Below, one piece after another: positions 1 to 7,303 of a stretch of DNA of 24,586 nucleotides. The position numbers and the translations under genes were made by a program. Below the pieces are notes generated by a model, which was not told the DNA's origin, ran no database searches, and saw nothing but the letters and a program-made list of their open reading frames with translations. Source of the DNA: Rhizophagus sp. LPA8_4_AMF (Eukaryota > Glomeromycota > Glomeromycetes > Glomerales > Glomeraceae); the NCBI GenBank assembly GCA_021464525.1, contig JADRCO010000927.1, forward strand, positions 1-24,586, in the 5' to 3' direction. Within the stretch, counting starts at the first letter, position 1, and the number at the start of each line of letters is the position of its first letter.

Positions 1-295
1 CCCTGTTTGTTCCTTTTTTGATTATAACTCCTTTTTATTGTAACACTGATGATTTTGTAACACTGCTTATTTTATTTGGTGTTACGTATTTTTTAATCAA
101 TTTTTTTTAATAAAGCGCGACGGACTTTAACGGTTTCCGTTTTCCTAGTTACTTTATTTTAAAAATGCACTAAAAAAAATTTTATATACAGTGATTTCTA
201 ATATTTTTAATATTACTATCTTTGTACATATAGCAGACATTATATTACAGTATTATTATATAAATATGTTTTAAACATTCCTTAATTACAGTATA
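1..295. other. AT-rich flank, no gene seen
   Basis: AT-rich sequence downstream of the collagen-like gene (the gene reads leftwards and stops at 296). It presumably contains that gene's 3' untranslated region, but I cannot fix a cleavage site. No open frame or repeat stands out. Confidence 0.5.
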
Positions 296-1746
296 TTACA
301 CAAGAACCATAAAAACTAACGTTGCGGCGACTATAGCTAAACTCATTGTAATACCCCATAATCCATGGCTGTTAAAATCGTGTAAAATTGTTGCGGATTT
401 GAAAATTGTTTCTTCTATCGCTGCATTTAAGGCAACCGTTTTCAACACTAGTACGGTTGATGGAGGAATGTATGTCGCGAAGGTTGTAATTTCTCCTTTA
501 GAGTTTGTTGTTGTAATTGTTGTTGTATAACCAGCAAAATATAATGTAAGTGTTGTCGTGGTTGTTGTCCAATGAGATATTTTATTTTTCGAGTGTGGTT
601 CATTATTATCATGATTATCTGTTTTCGTTTCTATTGTTGTTTCTGTAGATGTTGAAATGATTGGAGGACTACAGTTGCGTAGAGTATTTAGTTGGTATTC
701 TCGGAAAAAAATTTTTTTTTATATTAAATTATAATACTTACATTCCTGGTGGAGCTTTGCATTTGTCATCATCAGGAGAAGCGCAAGTTGCAGTTGGATC
801 TATTTTACTACTTTTACTAGGAACCGGAGTATCATTTTCATTACTTCCACCTTTGCAGTCACCTTCTTGTCTCTTTTTCAATTTACATTTTCCTAAAAGA
901 GGAACATTTGGTTATTTCATCTTGGATATATAATTTCAACATTTACTGTAAATAATCATTTGTGTTACCCGGTTCACCCTTGGGATTAGGAATACCACCT
1001 TTGGGATCACTCTTGCCATCATCCCCATTGGGTTCACCCTTGGGTTCACCAGGAGCACTAGGACTAGGAGCACCAGGAGCGACAGGAGCGACAGGAACAC
1101 CCTCAGGTTCATCAGGAGCACCAGGAACACCCTTGGGTTCACCAGGAGCACTAGGACTAGGAGCACCAGGAGCGCCAGGAGCACCAGGAACACCCTTGGG
1201 TTCACCAGGAGCACTAGGACTAGGAGCACCAGGAGCGCCAGGAGCACCAGGAACACCCTTGGGTTCACCAGGAGCACTAGGACTAGGAGCACCAGGAGCG
1301 CCAGGAGCACCAGGAACACCCTCGGGTTCATCAGGAGCACCAGGAACACCCTTGGGTTCACCAGGAGCACCACCCTTGGGATCGCCCTTGGGTTCACCAG
1401 GAACGGGTTCACCAGGAGCACCCTTGGGATCGCCCTTGGGTTCACCAGGAACGGGTTCACCAGGAGCACCACCCTTGGGATCGCCCTTGGGTTCAGGAAC
1501 ACCCTTGGGTCCAGGAGCGCCCTTTGGTTCGGGAGCACCCTTGGGTTCAGGAGCAGCCTTGGGAGCCTTTGGTTCAGGAGCAGCCTTGGGAGCTTTTGGT
1601 TCAGGAGCACCCTTTGGTTCAGGACCTTGTCTTTTTCGAAGCATGCCTGCTGTATCTTTTAGTTTATATGCAAAATTAATCGTAACAAAGATTGCAACAA
1701 GTACTACAATAAATACAAGTTTATATTTAAATCTAACGTAAGGCAT
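296..1746 (-). CDS. Collagen-like Gly/Pro-repeat surface or secreted protein, three exons
   Basis: Exons on the minus strand are 1746-969, 892-742 and 668-296. They total 1302 nt and encode 433 residues in one continuous frame. Introns are 76 bp (GTAACA...TTTTAG) and 73 bp (GTAAGT...CTGTAG). The protein starts with basic residues and a hydrophobic segment at about 10-27 (signal peptide or signal anchor). A dibasic KR-Q follows at 38-40. Residues 41-260 are a Gly-X-Pro-rich, lysine-punctuated repeat domain. A linker with cysteines 262, 272, 296 and 304 and a second KKR-Q at 265-268 comes next, then a Thr-rich region (TTTTTT). The hydrophobic tail at about 412-433 reaches the last residue and resembles a GPI-attachment signal or tail anchor. 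The repeats look like collagen triplets interrupted by single Lys or SPSAP. I recognise no named family. Location at the cell surface or wall is inferred. If intron 1 is retained, translation stops at 943, giving 267 residues without the tail. Confidence 0.72.
893..968 (-). other. Intron 1 of the collagen-like gene
   Basis: The donor GTAACA follows GAACCGG and the acceptor is CTCTTTTAG. Phase 1 splicing joins the collagen domain to the Cys/Lys linker in frame. The nearby GTAAAT site 18 bp inside would splice into an immediate stop, so the first donor was chosen. Retention gives a stop at 943-945. Confidence 0.6.
1026..1640 (-). repeat. GC-rich coding minisatellite of the collagen-like domain
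   Basis: Tandem repeats within exon 1. A 63-bp unit begins at 1141, 1204 and 1267. On the minus strand it encodes GEPKG-VPGAPGAPGAP-SPSAP, 21 residues. A second unit of about 48 bp at roughly 1360-1500 encodes GDPKG-APGEPVPGEPK-type segments, and PEPKAPKAA segments follow at 1500-1640. Copies at 1026-1140 and 1318-1360 are more divergent. The tract is much richer in G+C than its surroundings and is free of stops in several frames, so long antisense frames appear over it by chance. Confidence 0.85.
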
Positions 1747-2260
1747 ATTGGATACAAAAAATTTTTATTGCTATAGATTTTTATCGTTTTCAGTTTGCTT
1801 ATATATTTTTTATCATAAATTCAGCCCAACCCTAATTAATTCAAAAAAAGAAACAGAAGTATTCGCAATGTTGCTATTTCCTGTTTGTTTGTTTAAATTT
1901 TGTACGACAAGGGAATTTATAAAATTGAGAAAATCAAAAAATTTAAGCATAACTGATATTAATAATTTTTTTTTTAATACAGTAAATGAATTATTAATAA
2001 AAGCAAGACTACTAACTTTAAAAAGCTATTGTGTATATTATATAATTAAATAACTAATCCTCATTTGCTAATTTGGTATCATGTGTTAAAAAAAAGAGAA
2101 AATTTGAATCCGCTTTTCCATTTTAATGATTATCTCTAGATTGATCTCTAAGGGAAAAATATTTATCCGTTCCCAATATTTACAAAATATCATTAAATGA
2201 TATATATAAAAATAGTTTGTAGATTCCAATTAGAAAATCATTTTAATAGAAGCTAACTTT
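1747..2260. promoter_or_regulatory. Upstream region of the collagen-like gene, next to the decayed copy
   Basis: AT-rich DNA directly 5' of the minus-strand start codon at 1746, so it should hold the promoter. A 101-residue plus-strand frame at 1748-2053 has low-complexity, AT-driven composition and is not called as a gene. No specific operator or TATA box can be assigned with confidence. Confidence 0.35.
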
Positions 2261-3212
2261 TTATGGGAGTGGTACAAAATGACAATAGTCGATAATGTAT
2301 TTAGTATCATTATCCTTATATAGATAATTGAATAACGTATTTTTAATCACTTTTTTGCATATAATTCCGACCGAAGTCATCATAATGCCAGTCAAAATCA
2401 GCAAAATGCAGATCAGGGCGTTATAACGCTCAATGTAATGCTGTTGCTTTAAGATTGTCGTAGTAGAATCCGAAATTCCCTCTTCGAGAGATGTATTTAC
2501 GAAGGACGTAATCTCTCAGAGAATAACTTGCAATTATTATTGTATAACAAACAAAAAATAACACAACTTTATGTTGTTGTGACGAGTTACTTTATCTTTC
2601 GAATGTTCATCAGTTATTATTAAGCAGGTATTGATGACATTGTTTCTACTGTGTGTTGGATTTGGACAATATTCAATTAATACAATTAGATTGGACATAT
2701 AAATGTTCAATTAGATATAAATATCCAATGGTTACGGCACCTCTTTGGTTTTCCATCATATTTATGGTGGTGCGCTGATCCCAAACCTTCTCTCCTCTTA
2801 TTTCTTTATCGAATTACTATTTTAATTTGAAGAAAGAATTGCAGCATTGTGTCATCTCGTCTTCAATTTTCAGCATACTGGCATTAAACATTTTGTACCA
2901 CTAACCTTTACACATGCTTGTTACTGGTGCTGTTGGTGATTTTCCAAATGGTGGTTATTTAGACGAAATCTCATGTGAACCTGGTTCATCTAAAGTACCA
3001 CCAGGTGTGCCTCGTAAAGATAGAGTATCGGGTATATTCATCAATACTTCCAGAAACTATGGGGTGAAATTAGTAAAAGCACTTCCGGCAGTTTTTGAAA
3101 AACATCCATCATTGAATTTTCTGGTTTATAAGTTAGAGAACAAAATAAATATTGCAACAGCTACCATAATAAGTACTAGTGATACTTGATTTTAATCCAA
3201 CGTGAAGCACAT
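2261..3212 (-). pseudogene. Decayed paralogue of the collagen-like gene (copy 2)
   Basis: The minus strand aligns by eye with the intact gene at both ends. The start at 3212 and the next 130 nt match the signal/anchor coding region, but codon 7 is a stop and the frame shifts. The middle at about 2914-3060 keeps only a short Gly/Pro remnant (TPGG, DEPG) and no long repeat array. The segment at 2455-2640 aligns with the Thr-rich third exon and contains several stops (runs of TAA) and a frameshift before EITSF. From about 2515 down to the stop at 2261 one frame stays open (EITSFVNTS, then a hydrophobic span and a basic tail). That ending is longer than in the intact gene, whose hydrophobic segment is terminal. 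Lineage from a tandem duplication is inferred. A partly functional spliced product cannot be excluded. Confidence 0.6.
2268..2902. repeat. 14-bp perfect inverted repeats bracketing 635 bp
   Basis: AGTGGTACAAAATG at 2268-2281 recurs inverted at 2889-2902. A second inverted pair, TAATGCCAGT at 2382-2391 and ACTGGCATTA at 2877-2886, lies inside. This could be an inserted terminal-inverted-repeat element or a chance pairing. The interval also contains sequence homologous to the collagen-like gene, which argues against a simple transposon. Confidence 0.35.
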
Positions 3213-3360
3213 TTAAATGTATTTAATAAAAATATTATATATATACATTTGCTTTTCAAACACGCTATTTTATTTAAAATTGTTACAACAAAATTATAAT
3301 TACAGTGTAACATAAGAAAAGACAAAATGCGCTTCAATTTCAATGTTTCTTCATAAAGGT

Positions 3361-3825
3361 TTAATTTAACGTTCTTTATCTGGCGGTTCCGGCTCCACTA
3401 CCAAAAGAAGATCCCTATAAAAAATTTATTCCGTGTGTTTTTATTTTATGTTATTTCCGTAAATATATCATATTCACGGAGTTTTACAGAAATTACGGAT
3501 AAAATTTTTTACAGGGGGAGCCACAGTTACACAGTACTGGCTCCATCACAAAAAGAAGTGGATCTTTAGTGCTCGGTGCGTCCTTTGGTAGTGAGACTGG
3601 TGTTGGATCTTTGCTTGTGACGGAGCCGAAGCTAGATCTTTATTTGATACTTCTTTTGATGGGGTTGGAACTAGTTCTTTGTTTGGTGATCTTTGTCGTT
3701 TTTGATACACCCATTGGATTTTTAGTTTATGAGTTGAGAGGTAAAATTTACAGTAACAAACATTGCGACAAGTACCAATATAAGTACCAGTACATACCTT
3801 TATTTAAATTTAACATAAAACACAT
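3361..3825 (-). pseudogene. Decayed, truncated paralogue of the collagen-like gene (copy 3)
   Basis: Read on the minus strand from about 3825, one frame gives VFYVKFK, a stop, then a run matching the hydrophobic N-terminal segment of the intact protein (LVLVAMFVTVNF against LVAIFVTINF). The apparent ATG at 3825 is out of frame with that stretch, so at least one frameshift and one nonsense change are present, and a further stop follows near 3730. The next part is Pro/Lys-rich with KDP and PKDAP motifs, comparable to the PEPKAP part of the intact gene, but it has no collagen-like array. A palindromic element splits the copy at about 3415-3520, and no Thr-rich or C-terminal region can be found beyond 3361. 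Confidence rests mostly on the N-terminal match. Confidence 0.55.
3415..3519. mobile_element. Small palindromic MITE-like element
   Basis: The left end CCCTATAAAAAATTTATTCC and the right end, read in reverse complement as CCCTGTAAAAAATTTTATCC, form terminal inverted repeats. The interior has a further palindrome, TCCGTAAATAT...ATATTCACGGA, at about 3457-3482. The piece is about 105 bp and has no coding capacity. No clear target-site duplication is visible. It is flanked by two related copies of a roughly 22-bp GGCTCCA...AAAAGAAG segment belonging to the decayed gene. Superfamily is not assignable. Confidence 0.5.
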
Positions 3826-4824
3826 TGAACATTTATAATAATTGAGTTTTTTTTAGGTGATAATTTCATAAATAATTTTATTTATTTTGTTTCTCAAAAA
3901 AAGCAATTTTTAACGTATTACATACATATTTCATCGAAAATTAATTCCTTTTATTGAATATATTTTCTAGATATTGTTTATTTTTATAATTTGTATAACA
4001 AAAAAATGTGCAAAGAATTGAACAAAGAAAGAGATTGATTAAACGGTGATACAGGGAAAAAAATAATGCGTTTCTAAAATTTCAAACATTTCCTCACATG
4101 GATATATTTGTAATAAAAGCTAATACATATTTTATACACTAATAAAAAGAAAAAAGGAAAGAAAAGTATCGAATATTTATTAAAAATAAATATAATATTT
4201 ATAATATTCGCTTCATTTGTAAAATAACTTGCAAAAAAAAAAAAAAAATTATTCAACCATTAAAAGATTTATGCAAGTATCGAACGATAATTTTTTCAAT
4301 GCAAGATATATTAAAATAAAATTCTTATTATGATTGTTTAATTAAATCTTAATTTTAATTGGAAAATCTCCCGATTTGATTGATCTTGATTAATCGGCAT
4401 GTTTTAGGAATTTCCGTATCGTAAAATTAAAAAGTAAATAAAGTAAATGATGAATATTTATCATATGATCTGATAAACAAATAAAAATTTTACTTGAACT
4501 CACTAAAGATTAAAAAATTTTTTTTAAAAAAATAGATGCTTTCAAAGAGTGCAGAAATTGACCATTTACTTTTTATTTTGTTGTTCGCCTTGAAGCACGG
4601 GATTAAGTAGATTGTAAATTTGATTAACGTTAATAAATAACGACATACTTTTTGTTTGCTATATGAAATCTGCGCTTATATTGTCACCTTTTGCCTGTCA
4701 TTTTATTGTTATTCATTTTCCTCATTCCTGCCGAGTAAGAATAAAAAAGGTTGAAAAATCTTAAAGAAACATTCCTATTTTCAATGAAATTAGTCGTGTC
4801 GTGCATGAAAGCTAATTTAATGTT
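3826..4824. other. AT-rich intergenic DNA
   Basis: No supported gene. The sequence is dominated by A/T runs; the only minus-strand frame (4074-4256) is Phe/Ile/Lys-rich from T and A tracts and is judged spurious. The region at 4560-4800 is slightly less AT-rich but has no motif I recognise. Confidence 0.5.
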
Positions 4825-4888
4825 GTGATATTAGTGTCTAACAATGAAGTAAATGCGAAAGAAATAGTGTTATATTGCAAGACACATA

Positions 4889-4976
4889 CACTGCATAAAA
4901 TACCCGGAGTCTTATTCAAGAACTCGACTCACGGGGGTATTATTTTTTGGGGTATTTTATGTAAGTTTATGCAGTG
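4889..4976. repeat. Inverted-repeat segment (possible short MITE)
   Basis: CACTGCATAAA at 4889-4899 recurs inverted as TTTATGCAGTG at 4966-4976. An inner pair, CATAAAATACCC (4895-4906 region) and GGGTATTTTATG (4950-4961), reinforces it. The 88-bp span lies inside a 69-residue plus-strand frame (4825-5034) that has no other coding support. No target-site duplication was found. Confidence 0.4.
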
Positions 4977-5306
4977 GCCAACGGTAGTGGTTATTTTAGT
5001 TATTTCCCGAGATTACCGTCTTAGCTTCCAATAATCAACACTTCCTTTCCATAACCGCATAACGTCGTTAGTAGATCGAAGTATGTCCAGCCAACAACAA
5101 AAAGTTGCGATTTTGATATACCATCCATGATTCATCAGAGATTTTTTATTTGGATGATTTGACTGTTAACTATTAATTTTGGGTAAGTTTAAACCTTTAT
5201 ATAAATTCTTACATTATTCTTAAATGTAAATCTTTAAGCTATTGGTAATTATAATTTACAAGGAAAAAATTATTTGCTTGCCTTGACTTTTTGATTTCAA
5301 TTTCAG

Positions 5307-5415
5307 AAACCACTTGACCCCGAGCGAACGTTCGATCTTAACCGTATTTATCACGTGCGTGACGATTACTTTAAAAGGATTTAAGGGTTTTGGATACCTC
5401 GTTCAGGACAAATTT
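5307..5415 (+). pseudogene. Coding-looking segment, possible last exon with frameshift
   Basis: After a good acceptor (TTTCAATTTCAG, ending about 5306) the plus strand reads KPLDPERTFDLN then RIYHVRDDYFKRI and stops. One base out of frame at an AAAA run, it would continue as GFKGFGYLVQDKFIP before another stop at about 5419. Base composition is clearly more complex than in the flanks. A possible donor GGGTAAGT lies upstream at about 5181, but no convincing preceding exon could be joined. The opposite strand is also open for about 37 codons here, so coding status is uncertain. Relic, unresolved exon, sequencing error or chance are all possible; the family is not recognised. Confidence 0.25.
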
Positions 5416-5420
5416 ATCCC

Positions 5421-5963
5421 TTGACTCCTATACATAATTTCCAAGATCGATGCATACATATATGCATACAGATGATCAATCATAATTTAGGATAAATGGT
5501 CTGTATTTGAAACTATTTCGAATGCGAAAACGAAATATAATTTATTTCGCGTCATTGTAACATCTTTATTGAATGTTCGAAAGTACATCAATATTGAAGT
5601 TAGGCAGTGGCATATACTAATAATATTATACACTATTTATACCTAATATTAATTTTATATGGAGTTCTGTCCATCCCATATAATATTTTTAATAATATTT
5701 AAAAATATAAATGATAATTTAACCAATTAAAATATATAATTTCGTATTATGTAAAGATCTTACTTTACCTTATCGCTTATCCCCAAAATTTTAGCTACTT
5801 AAAATATTACTTAATATCTGTACCTAACTCTACGGCGGTACGGGTTGAATTTTTGGCAAAAGTTCATAATCCCGGTTAGTACTATAAGTAATAATATAAA
5901 TTTTTTTTTTTTCCCTGTGACTTGGTCCAACAAGGCAACAACATAACGTGATAAAGAATAAAG
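5421..5963. other. AT-rich intergenic DNA
   Basis: No supported gene or repeat. Only scattered short palindromic AT tracts and homopolymers are visible. Confidence 0.45.
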
Positions 5964-6138
5964 TACAGTTCAGCAAATTTTTATATAGTGAATAACTTGA
6001 TATAATGAAGAAAAGTTCAGGTACAGATATTTTTTTTGTACATAAATTAAATAAAATGACCCTCAGTATAGTGAATTCTTCACTATAACGAATTTAATCT
6101 CCAGTTCATGGGATTCACCATAGTGAGGATAAGCTGTA
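5964..6138. mobile_element. Mariner/pogo-like MITE candidate
   Basis: The left edge is TACAGTTCAGC and the right edge, read in reverse complement, is TACAGCTTATCC. Both are followed within about 25 bp by a TATAGTGAAT or TATGGTGAAT motif, which also appears internally (ATAGTGAATTCTTCACTATA palindrome). TA dinucleotides border both sides, as expected for Tc1/mariner/pogo insertions. There is no transposase frame. Ends beyond the first 5 bp match only loosely, so assignment is tentative. Confidence 0.45.
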
Positions 6139-6670
6139 TTATCATATTTATATAAATAATTTTATAATTATCCTTTTTTTATTGTGCAAGTCATCATTTT
6201 TTACACGGGTTTTATGTTGAACCGGCGCAAGGTGCTTATTTTCATGTAAATCTCTACTCTATGGTATCTGAATAACTTAATATTTTTTTAAATACGTTTT
6301 GCAATGATGCATCCAACAAGTCGATAAGCTCCAGAGAAACGCAAGTATAATCTTTGGATCTTGACTTGAGGTTTGTACAATTTCCTGACGCGACACAATA
6401 TCTTCTTTACAGACCATCACAATCCTATTATCATGTTGATAGATTTTCACAAAGAAAGTTAATTTCTACATATTTTTATCATTATAGATAGATTTACCAG
6501 AAAAGTTTGATAATACATAAAATGCATGTTAATTAACACTCTTTATACTTGACTTTTATGATTCAATATTATAGCGAATTAAAAAGTACAGTTATATGAT
6601 GTTCTTGACGATATAACTAAAATTTCTACTTTCCCATTTATATGTGAGAATGGGTCTGGCACTCTGGCTC
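6139..6670. other. AT-rich intergenic DNA
   Basis: Apart from the small frame at 6277-6417 nothing is supported. The stretch leads into the inverted-repeat arm at 6671. Confidence 0.4.
6277..6417 (-). other. Short 46-residue open frame, status unknown
   Basis: The minus strand from 6417 reads MVCKEDIVSRQEIVQ then TSSQDPKIILAF and ends KTYLKKY before a stop. Residue composition is more protein-like than the usual AT-driven frames here. No intron sites or homologous neighbours support it. It may be a gene relic or chance. Confidence 0.15.
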
Positions 6671-7044
6671 ATTTCACTTCACCGACAGGATCATTTTACC
6701 GACAGCCCTAAATCCTTACCTAACCCTAATCCTAAGCCCTAATTCCTTACCTAATTCTAATCCTAAGCTCTAATTCCTTACCTAGTCCTACTAATAATTC
6801 CTTACCTAGAATAATACTAAGCCCTAATTTTCTTACCTAACCTAATCCTAAGCAATTCCTTACCTAACAATCCTAAGTCCTAACTTCTTTACCTAACTCT
6901 AATCCTAAGCCCTAATTTCCTTACCTAACCCTAATCCTAATCCTTAATTCTGAGATGAACATTTGTCTGCGAAATGACCTGTCAGTGAAACGACTTTTGG
7001 TGAGATAATTGTCGGTGAAATGATTATCGATGAAATGAATGTGA
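6671..7044. repeat. Telomere-like minisatellite with inverted-repeat arms
   Basis: The core at about 6704-6948 holds about eight imperfect copies of a 25-33 bp unit of the form CCTTACCTAACCCTAATCCT, ending AAG. It is rich in CCTAA/CCCTAA, close to the common TTAGGG-type telomere repeat but not a pure array. The left arm (6671-6704) has two subunits, CACTTCACCGACAGG and CATTTTACCGACAG. The right arm (about 6961-7044) has several inverted versions (CTGTCAGTGAAACGA, GTCGGTGAAATGA, ATCGATGAAATGA). The whole unit looks like a foldback-type mobile repeat. There are no coding frames. Confidence 0.6.
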
Positions 7045-7183
7045 CTCGTGAGAATATCAACGATATATTTTTAAGGATCCCGACATATCTTTATATCGGA
7101 TTTTGACTGTAAAGTTCAATATTTTTTTACGTCGAGGATCTGCATAATTTGACCGAGATAATTTTGGCCTAGATTTACATAGC

Positions 7184-7303
7184 ATGGACAAGAGCAATAA
7201 TATATCATGTGATGAAGTTTCAGGAATTCAGGTAAACTTATTACAAAAAAGAACTCATACGTTGTTACGTTTCATCAAAAAGGTATATATCGAATTCTCA
7301 TAA
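7184..7303 (+). other. Candidate 5' exon or short gene, 33-39 residues
   Basis: An ATG at 7184 opens MDKSNNISCDEVSGIQ then VNLLQKRTHTLLRFIKK, with a stop at 7301. The frame is open upstream to a TAA about 35 bases before the ATG, and composition is protein-like. Two in-phase donors are present: CAG|GTAAAC after codon 16 (7231) and AAG|GTATAT after codon 33 (7282). No matching downstream exon could be located within several hundred bases, where the DNA is poly-A and microsatellite. It could be a first exon, a relic or a small peptide gene. Family not recognised. Confidence 0.28.

Noticed and set aside
661..933. 90-residue plus-strand frame
   Set aside because: Lies antisense over exons 2 and 3 and intron 2 of the collagen-like gene.
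936..1610. 224-residue minus-strand Leu/Val/Arg/Pro frame
   Set aside because: Same repeat read one base out of frame; no signal or splice support.
962..1741. 259-residue plus-strand Gly/Ser/Leu/Pro frame
   Set aside because: Antisense of the collagen-like repeat array; the GC-rich repeat is stop-poor in several frames. The minus-strand reading has start, signal segment and splice continuity.
1748..2053. 101-residue plus-strand frame head-to-head with the collagen-like gene
   Set aside because: AT-driven composition (Phe, Lys, Ile, Leu), no splice or family support; more likely promoter DNA.
2914..3189. 91-residue plus-strand frame
   Set aside because: Antisense over the decayed copy 2, whose minus strand aligns with the intact paralogue.
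3569..3838. 89-residue plus-strand frame
   Set aside because: Antisense over the decayed copy 3.
6704..6948. True telomere end
   Set aside because: The CCCTAA motifs are diverged, organised in units of about 30 bp and followed by 17 kb of ordinary sequence.
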